From Puccinia triticina (lineage: Eukaryota > Basidiomycota > Pucciniomycetes > Pucciniales > Pucciniaceae), in NCBI RefSeq assembly GCF_026914185.1, contig NC_070563.1:2046001-2110000 (forward strand): a stretch of 64,000 bases of DNA, given 5' to 3'. Under the pieces are notes generated by a model. The model worked only from the letters and a program-made list of their open reading frames with translations. It did not search any database and was not told the DNA's origin. The position numbers and the translations under genes were made by a program. Numbering within the stretch: position 1 is the first letter of the stretch; each line of letters starts with the position of its first letter. Positions 36,256-49,026 of the stretch are shown in pieces.

Positions 36256-39050
36256 GGCAAAAACCCAAAAGACAAATCACAGAATGCCATGATTCTGCAC
36301 AGCAACCAGGACCATCTGTCCAAGCATTTTACAAAACACAATATTTTATTATCTTAAAGTTATCATGTTAATTAAGACGTTTAGTTCTTAATTCTATTAC
36401 TCTAGACGTGAATTTTTAGAGAGGTTTCTTTATCTTAGACATGTAGCTCTAAAATATTTGTCCTGTTACTGAGACATGTAGTTTCTCAGGTTGTATCTAT
36501 CTTTCACAGGTGTGAAATTCTAGTCTAGTACTTAGTCTTCTCTGAAATCATTGTAATAAAATTATAGAGTCAGAGCACATTCATCTGTTGACCACCCTCA
36601 AGAAGTCATCAACAGATTCAAGTCCCCAGCTCCTCTTTCAAAATTCTCTCCTCTCATACTTGGAAGGCAACAATGGGTCTCAAATTCTAACAAGTACCGC
36701 AGATTGATAGTTTTGCCCAAGTTTTGCTCAGAGAGAATTCAAGACCCCAATCCCTCAAAGATATGAAGTACTAAAGAAACATGGCTTGGATTTTGATTTA
36801 CTTTGCGGAAATTTTGTTGCTTTCTTGACTACAGACTAGAGATAGTGAGTGGACCCGGGTAACCCCGGCAATATTTGGCATAACTAGACACCCGGACTTG
36901 GACCTGGCACCCGTAGAGTGGGTACTGGTGGTACCTGTGGCGGCCCGCGGGTATCACGGGTACTGCCTATGTTTCAACCCTCTAGCGGGTGTATGCTGGC
37001 TTTGAGGGTGGTGTAAACTCTTGATGACCGGCAATGACTGGTAATCAAGGGTATATATGCCCTCTAAATTTCCAGCTCAAACCGGTATCAAAATAAAAGC
37101 ATGTTGCCTGATAAGAAGTGGCCCTCTGCCTCCTTTCTAGATAACTCCGGGTATGTATGGTTATTGGCGCTGGGTCTCCACAATGTTCAAACCTCTTCAG
37201 CGCTCCGCTATGAGCCTGATATGGTCTGTCTGGTCTACGCAAGAATCAGCCGCTCCGCTCGCACACAGCAAACTCCGCAATCAAATAAGAATGTTGGGTG
37301 GTAAAAACTCTCTGTGGTATAGCAATACACAAAAGCTCCACAAGTGTAGTAGTAACTAAAATAATTCCATAAGATGAGTAACATGTAGAATGATAAGACA
37401 AATGAGTGAGAGAAAAGCCCCCCAAAAGGTCCCTGTCCCTCCACTTGCATAACTCTGCTCCCAGCCGGCGTCACCTACATCTTTCCTTTTCTGCACTTGC
37501 CAAACTCTGCATGAATCACTTCACAGCCTAGAACCTCTCCAACACCTGTTCTCCTGAACCCTCTGACTAGCCACTGGCCCCAGTCTATGCCTGGCGCATC
37601 CACCTTGATGCCGTCTGCTTCCACTGCAACAGTTCACCTGGTGCCGGTCCGCACTATTCAGTTGGTCTGTGAGTCCCGCCAGAGTCCTACTCCAACCGTT
37701 CTGCTAAGTCCCCGCATCCGGAGCATGGCTTGAATCCCGGTTACCTTGTCCCTGTGACGATTCCCCGGTCCCGCATCTTCACTGTTTGCCAACTTTCCGT
37801 GTTCTTTCTTAGCTGTACATCCAAGGTTTTCCCTCAGCCTACATATGAGACGCATAAGCAAACTTGCTTATCATCTGTTTGGATATGTAGACTGAGCATT
37901 TGCTCAGCCACCCCACTTCATTTCCACTTGTGCTGCGGTGAGCGGGCATTCTACGCCGCTTGCCTATATAAATCACCACACCGGTCATTGAGAGGGTGTA
38001 TGTATACCCTCCAGATTCCCGGTAAGATGGACTAAGGGTAAAAACCACATCAGGAGAAGTCACTCATGGGTTCATACTGGAAGAAAAACAAATGCATCAT
38101 ACTTCCAGCAGGTCTCATGATGAGTTACACATGAGAATATACATGAGTTGCAGCTGAACTTACCACTTACACATGACTGACATCAGACAACTTGTTGGAC
38201 AGAATTATGGCTTGGAACTCTCTGTAGAGTGCCACCAATTCCCCCTGGTGACTAACCTGGCTACTTTTATATTTATGAACCTTGCTGTTGTCCCCTGGGA
38301 CCCACAGATAATCCCGCTGAGCTATATCAAGGAGGACCCATGACCAAGATGGATGGGAATGGTGGATCTTTAAGGATCTACTTCCCTTTTCTAGAGGTTC
38401 CTATGACTGGGGGATAGCTCATCCTCTGGGGTGCACTTTTTACATACTTCTTTCTTGAGTGTGAGTTGCACCAAGTTCCTATACTACTGCGCTCTAATAC
38501 TTTAGCTTGTAGCTCATTTACTTCATAGCACACTGTTTAATTTGTACTTATATGTTTATATTTATTTATTTATTTGATGAGTATATAGATTGTAATAATA
38601 TCCTTTTTGATCAATAATATCTCTATGTTTATTATGCTACAGTGGCTCTTGCATAGTAGCCAGCTGACAGTCGCTATACATACCTTCAGTCTCAGGGAAG
38701 CTTTCCTGGAAGCTCACATGCCATTTCATGTGAGACAAGAATAGAGACTTTGGTGATATCAAAAGGTGCTCTGATGATCAAAGCATTACTCTTGCACTGT
38801 AGGTTGGAAGGTGCTGGGGCCATGAGATGCTGCTTGGTTTTGAGAGACAGTAGGAATATGATGGAGAGGTGTGCAAATACATGCAAAAAAAGCAAAGGAG
38901 AAAAGAGATGACCCAGCAGTATTGAAAGAAATGGGAGAGAAAAAATGAGGTGGCTGTGACTATCTCCGCGGGTAGGCATTGTGCTCCCAATTTTGCTCTG
39001 GGGTCAATGGCTCTGTTAAAAAGCGGAACTGGAAGTTAGGTAATTGTGCT
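36256..39050. other. Repeat-like intergenic DNA
   Basis: 36840-38040 is relatively GC-rich with many short frames on both strands. 36315-36560 is AT-rich with repeated words of the form GACATGTAG. No LTR pair, terminal repeat or gene could be delimited. Confidence 0.35.
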
Positions 39051-39059
39051 GTGCATATG

Positions 39060-39520
39060 ATTTGCAGAATGCAGTTGGTTGGACCCAATTGAACAACAAT
39101 GTATCTGGTAAAAGGAGGCTGCAATATTTTACAAATTGAGCAGCTTCTACAGGGCGGAACTAAGCAAATGGGCAAACTTGCCAAATCCTGTTGGTCGGAA
39201 CTGAGGGAACAATGATTGTGTCTGATAAAAAGAGGCTGTGGTAGTGTCTGAATTGAGCAGCTCCAATGGGGCGGAACTAAGGAGAGGCAAACTTGCCAAA
39301 TCCAGTTGGTCAGACCCAATTGAACAATGATTGTATCTGGAAAAAGGATGCTGCAATAGCGTCTGAATTGAGTACCTTATACAGGGTGGAACTGAGGAGA
39401 TAGGAAAACTTGCCAAATCCAGTCGGATATCTGGTAGAAAGAGGCTGCAAAAGCATCTGAGTTGAGCAACTTCTACAGGGCTGAACTGAGGAGATAAGCA
39501 AGCTTGCTGCATCAGGTTGG
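39060..39520. repeat. Tandem array, unit about 117 bp, about four to five copies
   Basis: The word CAAACTTGCCAAATCCAGTTGG recurs in variants near 39060, 39173, 39288, 39405 and 39499. The intervals are about 113, 115, 117 and 94 bp. Each unit also carries versions of AATTGAGCAGCTTCTACAGGG and AACAATGATTGTATCTGG. The overlapping minus-strand open frames at 38960-39545 are products of the repetition. Confidence 0.75.
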
Positions 39521-40300
39521 TTGGAGCCAAAATACATGAATTCAATCAGTTCTTTATTTTTTGAATTGTTGAGTCAAAATGCAATAATTTGCATGACAAC
39601 CAATTTCAATCGGGTAACATAGCAGCAATAGCATTTTGGAATGTGGTGGGTTGGAGGCAACCAAACAGTGTGAGAATAAATGTTGGGTAGTGTGTAGAAA
39701 TGGCCACTTCTGCCTTCTTCATGAATTTATATATCCGGACTGAGTGATTATCAATGTCTTTGCTCCGCACTACAACATTCTGCTAGCTTTCAGCACTCCA
39801 CAATGAGCCTGATATATAGCATAATAATCCGTGAGTGATGAAGCTCTGCACTCCGCAAGCACAAGTCCGCAGCAGCAATCAAGCAAGTAAGCAAAATAAG
39901 GGTCACATAAAACTCTTCTAATACTCTAGTACATCCTAGCTTAACAAAGCCACTCAAACAGAGGTTCTGGGGACCCGTGCCAAGCGCTCTCCGTAGGAGA
40001 GGCTTACTTTCTATCCCTCAATTTTGGCAGCAGCAGAAGGGATATTCAGTGCAAAAAAATACAACCCTATAAAGTGTAATAAAAACAATAACAGAAAACA
40101 GACAGTCTTGTAGCCTTGATAAATGCACAAATTTTGACACCTGTTCCAGCCTCTCAATCCAAAGACTGCAATCCCTAGTGGCAAAAGTGTCCAGTAATCT
40201 AGATCAAGGCAGCAAAAAAAAATCCAAACCATGTCTTAAGTTTGGAAGATCCATGTGTGGATCCACATTTGGCCAAAGGGAAGCACAGTGGTGAGCTTAG
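39521..40300. other. Intergenic, no gene seen
   Basis: AT-rich DNA between the tandem array and the hAT-like MITE; no supported feature. Confidence 0.35.
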
Positions 40301-40309
40301 CTTATGCAC

Positions 40310-40806
40310 AACGGTGGGCCGCTACGCTACACTACGCTACAGGGCCACTTAGCGTTAGCGCAGCGGCAAAAAGCGCCCGCTCATTTTGAGTAGCGTTAGC
40401 GTGCTGTTAGCGCCGCCACGCTGCGCTACGTTTCAGCGGCGCTAACAGCGCGCCAATTGTATGTTAGTGTTAGCGCGCCGCTACAGTCACTACGCTACGC
40501 TGCGCTACGCTGCGCTACGCTGCGCTACGCTGCGCTACAGCGCTTTTAGCGGAAAAAAAGGCCTTTTTTCAGCTAAAAGCACTGTAGTGCAGCGTAGCGC
40601 GCGCTCTTTTGCGCCCTGCGTGTGTAGCGTTAGCGGAATTGCGCGCATCTGCGCTAACGCTACGCTAACAGCTAAATTAGCTGCGCACCCTTTGCGCGTA
40701 GCGTTAGCGCAGAAAGGCGCAATTCCGCTAACGCTACGCTAAAAGTTAGCGGAATTCCGCTACGCTACGCCACGCTAACGCTACGGTCGTAGCTGGCCCA
40801 CCGTTG
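40310..40806. mobile_element. hAT-like non-autonomous element made of TAGCG/CGCTA words
   Basis: The ends are AACGGTGGGCC and GGCCCACCGTT(G), and TTATGCAC flanks both sides, an eight-base duplication as known for hAT transposons. The interior is densely built of GCGTAGCG, CGCTACGC and GTTAGCG words in both orientations, so it can fold extensively. The 93-residue frame at 40461-40742 is a by-product. There is no transposase. Confidence 0.75.
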
Positions 40807-41429
40807 TTATGCACATACAATGTGACAATTTACATACAACCTAGAAAGCGTGCAGATTTGTTGGTCCACAGGATCTACAAGCAATACAGCCTTGTGAATC
40901 CTTGTGCAGATCCATTTCTTGAGAAGTCACTTTTCAAAAATTTATTAAAAATCCATTGATGGAGGTGCTGGTGGTGGAGCTATTAAAAAGTTAAAAAACC
41001 TTACAGCCATGTGGTACTTTCTGCTCCCCTATGAAATTGGGGGATAATATGCAAGTCCCTTGCAGGAGGGGCTTTGGAGCCAGCCACAGGGAGCCTCCCA
41101 CCAGTGGGGCTTGTGTTAAGTTAGAGTACATCCATAAGTTGTAAGTACATTGATGAAAAAGGAAAAAGAGAAGAGAAACTGTGAGCCATCCTCCCCCTTC
41201 CTTCTCCCCACGCACGTCCGTCTCCATTCCCATCCTATCCCACAATTCCATGTTTTCCCGCACTAGTCAGGATTTACAAACTCAGATCATCAAGGTGTCA
41301 AGATCCTCAAGACTCTCAAGGTTCAAATTCCTCATGACTACAAATCACATCCTCAAGACTCCAAATCACCTCAAGACTTCCTGCTTATTCTCCCCTGTTT
41401 CTCTCTACAAGGCAATTTGGGCCGCTTAA
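40807..41429. other. Intergenic, no gene seen
   Basis: No supported gene, repeat or RNA between the hAT-like element and the relic at 41430. Confidence 0.35.
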
Positions 41430-41510
41430 TATCACCGCCATAGCGTAGCGTAAAAAAGCTAACACTACACTACGCTAGCACAAACTTTAGCGTAGCTGGC
41501 ACACCACTGC
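41430..41510. mobile_element. Relic of the same TAGCG element family
   Basis: A short block with ATAGCGTAGCGTA, CTACACTACGCTAGC and an end-like GTAGCTGGCACACCACTG resembles the termini of 40310-40806 but is truncated. It lies about 70 bp beyond the LIG4 stop codon. Confidence 0.45.
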
Positions 41511-41577
41511 AGTTGCTTGACTTTTTCTTGCAGTGTGGTGACTCAAATTTGGTGGTCCAGGTGCACTATACATACAA

Positions 41578-44500
41578 TCATGGTAAATAATCTACGGTAG
41601 AGAAGATTGAGCAGGCAGAAAAGTTGGATTGACGGTCAGAGTTCTGTGGAACGTAATTACCAGTGAACAACATACCAGCTTCGTATAAGCAAGAATCCCC
41701 CTCGACCGAATCAATCACCCACTCCGCCAGAACTAATCTGCGTCTCTTCGGGCGACTATTTCATGCATCAATTTTGTGAGGGAAACAGGTAATGAGTTAG
41801 TGTGATTCTTAAAATCAATGAGTAAAGTGCTTCTTACTCCTTATCCATCCTAATGAAATCAACACATCTGTAGCGGCAAGAATGAGATGGGTCCAGGTTG
41901 GCAAGCAGATTGGTCACAACGAGCACGGCTTCAGTTATTATGCTACTGTTGAGTTCATCTACCAGGATCAACATATAAATACCTGGAGGTATCTGTCTGA
42001 CTACAAATGATATCTGTACGAATATGCATTTCGCGGTAGCGGTGATAAGACTTCAAGTCAGTTGATCTCAATACATTTTCGCGACAGCTGTGAAAAAAAG
42101 TCAGGTCAGTTTGAGAAGAGATCTAAGCAACATACGTGTTGTCTCTGGATCGCTCACGTCCGACACGATTCGACCGCCATTTGCTTTAATCAATCCAGCA
42201 ATTTCAGCAAATCTATCCACCGTTATCCAATAACAGAATTCAAAATAATTAGAGAATGTTTACAGAATTTAGTGGCAATAACAGGACGAAAGCAGAGGAT
42301 GCTCCTATCTAATCCATATTGCCCAGGAGCTTTTCAGAGTAGAGTAAGACAGAAACATCTTACAATTTGCTAGATTCACGATCCCCGCCATCTAAAACCG
42401 TGTGATCAGTAACGATTGAGCTTTGTAAACGATGAACTATCGGCTTATTATCCAGGTAAAATACAAGCGGATAAAATATTCCTTTTCCGCCTTCCCCCTT
42501 TACTTCCGAATCCAGTTCAGTTGCCAATTGCTCCTTTGGCGACTGAAAAAGAAGAGTAGAGATGGCCATTGAGTCAAGAATTTAACGGTTATGAAGAGCA
42601 ATGTTCGACAGGAGGAATGGAAATCTTACCGATACAACTTGACAACCTGGAGGCTTTCCTGATACAGAAGCGGATGAATCGACCATTGCCTGGGAGAATT
42701 GAGGCGAGTCTTCTCGGAGATCGTGGTCACTGACTTCATCTTCGGTGGCACTACCTTCTGACTGAAAATCTTCGCCGACAGTCGTTGCATCTGACTGCGC
42801 GTCAGCCGAATCCCCACAGCCCTCCGAGTCATTTTCTTCCTTTACGACCGTCGCGACACTGGTTTGCTCCGATAAAATATTATCATCTAGATTTTGTGCC
42901 ATGTCGACGACGTATCTACCAGAGCAAGGTCCGGCGAATGAGATTTTCCTCATGATCGGATGCCCCTCCATAATGAACTATTCACATGGCCTCAATGGAG
43001 AAATGAAACTGACTTGGGTGCTGTGAGACTAATCCTATAGCCTGCCTCTATTGAATCAAGGACCCACTGTGGGTGGATCAATTGCAGGCCATGTCGAATT
43101 GCTTTTTCGGCATCCCAAACTACATGACGGGGAATATTATCTTGAGAATGAGACGAATGGACCGCAAGAAACCGTTGACTTACAATCAGCTCTCCGGGTG
43201 ATGCAAAAATGCTCTCGATCAGGCGCTGGTCGAGGAATGGTGTGAACGATCTTCCCTCCATTGCGATTCAGCATTACCTCCAGAGCACTTTTACTTTCGG
43301 CTGCGTCTTCGAGACCTTGTAGTACCCCTGAAACTCATTCAACCTGCTTTGATTAACACCGTGCGACCATGAGAACTGATTGAAGATGAAAACTGACAAA
43401 ATATTGCCCCATAAAAGACCTTGTGGGAATCGCTGCGCTTCAAAGGCATGAGTGAAGATGTCGGTTGAGATAGCTGTTCTCGCTTTCTTTTTCTCACATG
43501 GCCACTGTCAAAAAGACACGTGCCTTTATTTGTTTTTGCACAAATATCCTGTCGCCAAAATAAAAAGCCGTACCTAAGATTATCGCCGAGCTTGTTTTTG
43601 TCCTGCGACTTGTTGGCAATGCCCAAAAGGTCTACGTAGCAAGAACGAGGATGCAGCGAGAGGAAATAAGAATAAATCAGCAGGCTGTGCCGCGTGGTAC
43701 AACTCATGTTTCGGTTTCTAAATCACCTTCATAAGACATACAATCCCCAATCTCTCTCTCTGGATCGAACCGAATAGATCCTGAAATGTGGAGTTAATTG
43801 AGAGCCGCAGGATAAAATCTAGACATTCGAGACGTTACATACTGGGGAACCGGATGGAGAATTGACACCCATGTGCATCTGGCAATTGACAAAAGTAAAT
43901 TTTCAAATGAGAACCTACTCAAATGACATATATATTAATACCGAAGATGACTCACAAGAAGTGATGATTTCTGTACCTTTGATTGTAAGCAAAAATGAAC
44001 TAGTTTGTAATATTGAAGAGAAAGGCGGTTTATTGAGTTGAGATTTTAAACTTGTATTTAATAATTGATTCCAAAATCTTACTCTTCCCGGTGCCACCAA
44101 ACTTCTGGAGCCTGCCCCGAGCCTTTTCCGATGTCCAACCAATCAGGGTTGCGTCCTGACCCCTTCTTATCCCATTTAAACCACTTTCCTTCAAGTTTGG
44201 TCCTGTTTCCACATGAATAATAAACAGCTTAGTGGAGAGTTTCAACCCCAGCTGGAGACAGCTCCTCTTAGGGCACACATGATCTGCGTCGACTCGCCAA
44301 CAGTGAGACCTGATCCTACGCGACAAAGGGTTTTATACCTGAACGAAGACGGTCAATTGTTTTTGAAATTATTGCGGACGTCTGACTGATAAACAAAATG
44401 GCGAATTTTACCGGAAAATCCCTTGCGACGGATCGGAATTCTCATTGTCAATTAATGCGACGAGGAAACTTCCAAACGTCCCTCCCTTCTTTCCTCGGCC

Positions 44501-47009
44501 CCAGAATCCCCCTATCGTTCTCAAAAGAAATCAGTAACGGTATTTGTTTCATTCAAGTTAATTTTCAAAATACGTATAACTCACCAACTGCCAAAACTTC
44601 AAAAGTTTCCCCTAATTCATCCATATAATCTACCAGAGTTGAGAGTTTTCAGCCAAGGGTTACAGCAATATGAATGTTTTGTTCCAAGTCATTTACCTGG
44701 CTTAACTTTGTACCAATCATCCGTCCGGGCGTTGACCTGATATCTGGAATCGAGTTTCTTAATAATTAATCCTTCGCCGCTGAATGAAAAAAGAACTCAT
44801 TGAATAGTGTTCCATTTCCACGTTAAAGCGTAAGAGAAATTTGATAACAAACCTTTCTTCCAAAATTTTCTCAAAGCTCGCCTTGATGTCCTGTGTATCT
44901 TTACCTCGTACGGAATAGCAAAACTCCAATGAGGTTTCGACCTCCACAAAGACCCTTCCACTTTCCATCACCTTTCGTCTTTCTGATAAAGGCTTGTTGA
45001 TAAAGCTCGTACCCTCAGCTTTGCCTTTTCCTTTGAGGTACAATATATCAAACACCTTGACTTCAAGCATTATGAAGGCATTGTTTGTTGTCAAAGCAAT
45101 GATCAACACGGTGAAGAGCTCAAGAAACCTCACACAAGGCGCGTGGTTGCAACGGGTCAGTAGCTAAAACCATCATTGAAAATTAAATATAATGAGTGAA
45201 AATAAGCAAAATAAAACATTATGGCGGTAGTGCGAGAACTTGTGCTTTGTAGGTGAAGAAAGAGGCAAAACTCAACAAGACGACTTTAAAGACTTCAAAC
45301 TCCCAAAGGGGAGAATTCTTTCCTTTTTCGGATCCCACACCAACATTTCGCCGTCCAGTATAACACTGCCATACGAAATGATATGAGTCGAAAGTTTCTG
45401 TGAACTTCTTAGGGCTTGGTCACCCAAGGAAAGAAGCGAGACTTGTGGGACTTAGGACATACTCGTCGACCCCTGGTTTGAAAGCACCATGAATGTAACG
45501 CGTCAGGCAGCCACTTGTCGGATTGGCTCCGTACAAAGCCGTATAATCTGTACCTTTCCTAAATGATGGTCAATAATTGAACAGTTCAGCTCAACTCCCT
45601 TAGCCAATGCGCAATAGACTGCATGGGAAGAAGATTGGACGTACCTCGACCAATATTGGTATTGCTCTCCCCTCTTGTGGAGTTGTATTCGTTCGCCATC
45701 CATCTTCTCTTCGATCAAAAACTCGTTGTGCTTTCCTGACAGCATCAACTTGACGATATCTGGTAGATCTTTCGTGCTCCTTTTGGAAAGCATCGGTTTG
45801 AACACTTTGAAAGTCTTCAGACCAGCTTCTCTGTCTTTCAGAGGAATCTTGGGGGAATGAAGCGTTTGACAGACAGTCTTAAGGTCCGTACAGATGTTGA
45901 ATAAATCAAGTGCATCAGGATGAAAAGATCTCAGAACGTTGAGTTCGGTCAGCCCTACTCTGAGATCTGCATCGCAAAACGAGATTCAGTAAGTCGACCG
46001 CTGCCGGAAAGCTCAGGGAGCAGAAATGATGAAAACCTTGAAGAATGATTCTGATCAGCCACATATGATCTTTGGGGGTAATATGCTCGAGCCAAACTTT
46101 TACTATTTCAAGTCTCTTCGCCCTGCAGTTACGCAGCTAGTCAGTCTTGTTACAGGTTTAATCTGTACAAATAACTTACTCTGAAGTCGTCGCGGCTAAT
46201 GAATCCAACTGGTTGTTAATATCGTCAATCGAGAGGAGGGTTTTATCGACAGTGGATCGGTTGTCGATCTCCGTATAGAGCACCTTTGTAAAATCACCAA
46301 CTGAAGACTTAATTGTGAGATTTGATGGAATCAATGACCGGAAATAATTGAAGAAATGATTCATTGATTGAAACCTCGTGCGGACCTCTTTGTTGTTCTC
46401 ATCAGTCTGTTCACTTTTCCAATTCAAGAGACGTTTTGCGACCGATGACGTTTTCTTGTCCAAGCCTAAAGCGCCACAATACAACTGCCCCAACCTGAAT
46501 TCTTTCAAAGAGTACATTGGTCGTCCTCTATCAGACTTCAAGTTTTGCAATAATGTTGGAGTTCATGTCAGCGCCTCAGGATTCCTTGTCGCGTTCCCGG
46601 TTTGTCGAGGAGAGAAAGAGGTGGAAGCAGGAGCGAACTGAACGCGTCAAAACAAGACAAACCTGTGGTATAAGTAGTCGGATGCATGGATACAAGTCGT
46701 TTCCGCAGATCTTGCGCCAATTCTGGAAAAGTGCGGCCAAACATTTTTGACGAAGCTTAGAGAGTTCTGTAGGTTTTTTCGGAGAAGACAACTCATCTAG
46801 TACGCGGCATAAGTGATGAAACGGCGGCGAAGGACCAAGAGCTCTTAGTGGATCATCGCCGCAAGGTTCCTCCATCCCTGCACCACCCGGATGAAATTCG
46901 TAGCAATATATCAGGCTGCAATACTTCACGCGCGATAAATACGTTTGACAGGCTCACCTGGCTCAAGCTTCGCTTTGCTATCGTCTTCCGACTTCGTGTG
47001 GCTTGCCAT
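41578..47009 (-). CDS. LIG4: DNA ligase IV
   Basis: Twenty-eight exons, in gene order: 46958-47009, 46663-46877, 46180-46535, 46037-46122, 45645-45966, 45463-45558, 45277-45365, 45134-45163, 44853-45060, 44697-44779, 44585-44629, 44412-44511, 44339-44385, 44279-44309, 44083-44202, 43956-43999, 43843-43878, 43727-43780, 43574-43631, 43398-43504, 43184-43315, 43014-43140, 42630-42915, 42364-42542, 42136-42212, 41838-41928, 41676-41755 and 41578-41591. Total 3165 nt (1054 residues), with phases consistent throughout. The order is the family's: DNA-binding domain, nucleotidyltransferase with motif I EEKMDGER, VILDGEM, FDILYL and EGLIIKKLDS, then KVKP, OB-fold, and two BRCT domains (IHPQWVLDSIEAG and LVLAEWVIDSVEG). 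LIG4 seals double-strand breaks in the nucleus with XRCC4/Lif1, which binds between the BRCTs. That linker is long and acidic here. A few short exons (44339-44385, 44279-44309) are the least certain. Confidence 0.92.
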
Positions 47010-47481
47010 AGATTCGGATTTCGCAGGTTTTTCTTTTTTGCCGCCCGCTCAAAATGTGGAAAGTCTTCCTCGTTTGGACTGTAGGTACTTCTTCAAAAAT
47101 CCAGTAAGCCTCTCTCTCACAGTCACACAAAACAGGTACGGGTGGAAAAATCTACCTGGATAAGCTATAGTGCCGTGATCCCCCTTTCACTTCTGTTCCT
47201 CTTTGGTGACAAGTTGGGCATGCCCCATGTTTCTCCGTTGAACACAGATTGGTGAATCTTGATAGGGACTGGTCCGTTTCGCACATCAAGGTCCACAGGA
47301 CGCAAGATGGATCGTGCGGGGCCGCGGGTCGCGCAATACCCCGCTCTAGCTCCGCCAACATACTCCGCGCTACTCCGCGCATTTCAGTGGTGTTGTGCAT
47401 TATGCATAGCATAGCGGATCACGCTAATCCCAAATTTCCGGTGTCTGGCTTTGACCGCTGCAACACATATGTACTTCGACC
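47010..47481. promoter_or_regulatory. Shared upstream region of LIG4 and the ECM16 relic
   Basis: The two genes are divergent, so this 470-bp interval is the likely promoter for LIG4 and formerly for ECM16. It has a GC-rich patch near 47310-47390 with repeated CTCCGC words. No specific factor site is claimed. Confidence 0.4.
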
Positions 47482-49026
47482 ATGGGGTTTTCACGGCCAC
47501 GATACAACCAGAAAGCAAGGCCACACAGGTCAGCACCACAAGAAGAAAACAAGAATCAAAACTCGGGCGGTTACTCCGGGGTCGAATCGGTCGTTGATTA
47601 TGAAGACCTCAGATCCAGTTCGAAGCCACCTACCATCTCTACTGTCAACCACGCAAGTGAAGATCAGGGAGCTATGTCAAAGAAGAAAAGGAAACGATTC
47701 GAAGCTTACGTCCAGAAGAAGTTAAAAAAAGAGCGCAGAAATGAACTCATTCAGGTCGGTGCCTCTCCATTGACATTTCCCCCAATTCGCACCAGCAAAC
47801 CTGACGGTTTTTGCGAATACTTGTCACTTTAATCGGCCAATCCGTAATCAATCAGGGATTAGAGTTAGCTTTATTCATTTAACCTGAAACATATCGCATG
47901 AATAAACCTGGTAATTCAGTAAATTGATGCCTTGGTCTTTATTAATTAAACAAGAAAACACAATCTTCAGTTAAGGACCCTTCGGCATTTATCTCCACCG
48001 CCCACCTTTGCTCCTCGTCCGTTGCGAGAACTCAGCGAGAGCTTAAAGCCACAATCGCTGAGGTTGAGACGAGACGTAGAGAACGGGCTCGGGGCCTAAT
48101 TTCCTCAAAGCAAAAGCTCCGCTCCGGCTATCATAGTCAGAGTGATAATGAAGACGACTCCAAGCCAACCCCCGTCACGAACCCGTTTTCGGGAGCCGTC
48201 GAAATTTGCAGTGCTCCATCCGAATCGAAGAACTTGTCAAAAGAAGCATATCCTCAGCCTTCAAAACCTACTGCCTCGCCAACAACAGCACCCCACAAGG
48301 TGGTCATCGGCAGCGCACTTGCTTCTGGCGCCATAACCACACACGTCAAGCGCCCTTTGAAAAAGAAAAGAAAACCTAATAGGGCCCCATCGGTTTCTGA
48401 TGATGACGACGATTCCTTTGATGACTCGGGATCTTCGACTTCTGCCTCAATAGCATCGGATGAACAAGACAATAGAAACTGGTCTGAAAGTCGAATTCTC
48501 ACCTAAATTGATGCCACCATCCGAAACCAAATTGAAAGTTTTAAGACAATTAATCACATCAGCCTTCACCGATCAAGTCGCGATCAAAACCAGCAAAGTG
48601 AAATCTTGTCAGTCCAGCTCCGGAAAGCCGAACGTAAAGAGTCACAATAAAAATCTGGTTGCCTATCGGGCCATTGGGATCGAAGAAGATGTCTTCATCC
48701 ACCCGAGTTCAGTTCTGTTCGATTCTAGCGTCCATCCGGAACCTCAGTTTATCGTCTTTCAAGAACTTGACCGGACCGAAAAGCGAATCTGGATCAAAGG
48801 AATCACTCTAATCAATCCTTCTTGGTTACTCGTCTTGGGTAAATCTCTGTGCACCTTTTCCAACCCGATTGAAAACTCCATCAACAGCAAGATTCCTTCT
48901 CGTGCTACAGACACTGAACGCAAATGCATCGTAATTCCCAAGTTTGGTGGACCGACCCTGGACGTTGAGTTAGGCCCAGTTCAAATGACTCAACGCAAAG
49001 TCGGTAATCTCTGGGTTTGGGTGTAG
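47482..49026 (+). pseudogene. ECM16: DHR1/ECM16 (DHX37-type) helicase relic lacking the helicase core
   Basis: The N-terminal part is 47482-47754 joined to 47976-48506. It encodes MGFSRPRYNQKARPHRS, the basic signature KKKRKRFEAYVQKKLKKE and a Ser/Asp-rich region, as in the N-terminus of these DEAH helicases. The C-terminal part, in another frame from 48460 to TAG 49026, carries the family's final block: FTDQVAIK, VFIHPSSVLF and FIVFQELDRTEKRIW. The roughly 800 residues between, with Walker A, DEAH, RecA2 and ratchet domains, are absent, and the fusion is out of frame, so the N-terminal frame stops at TAA 48504-48506. Dhr1 normally displaces U3 snoRNA during 18S maturation in the nucleolus, so an intact copy is expected elsewhere. 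A mis-assembled deletion is an alternative explanation. Confidence 0.78.

Noticed and set aside
39060..39520. CRISPR-like periodicity
   Set aside because: Units are about 117 bp and diverged along their whole length, with no repeat-spacer structure, in a eukaryotic scaffold.
38960..39545. Overlapping minus-strand ORFs of 75-132 residues with repeated peptides
   Set aside because: They translate the 117-bp tandem array.
40461..40742. 93-residue ORF
   Set aside because: It lies inside the TAGCG-rich element and encodes only the repeated word.
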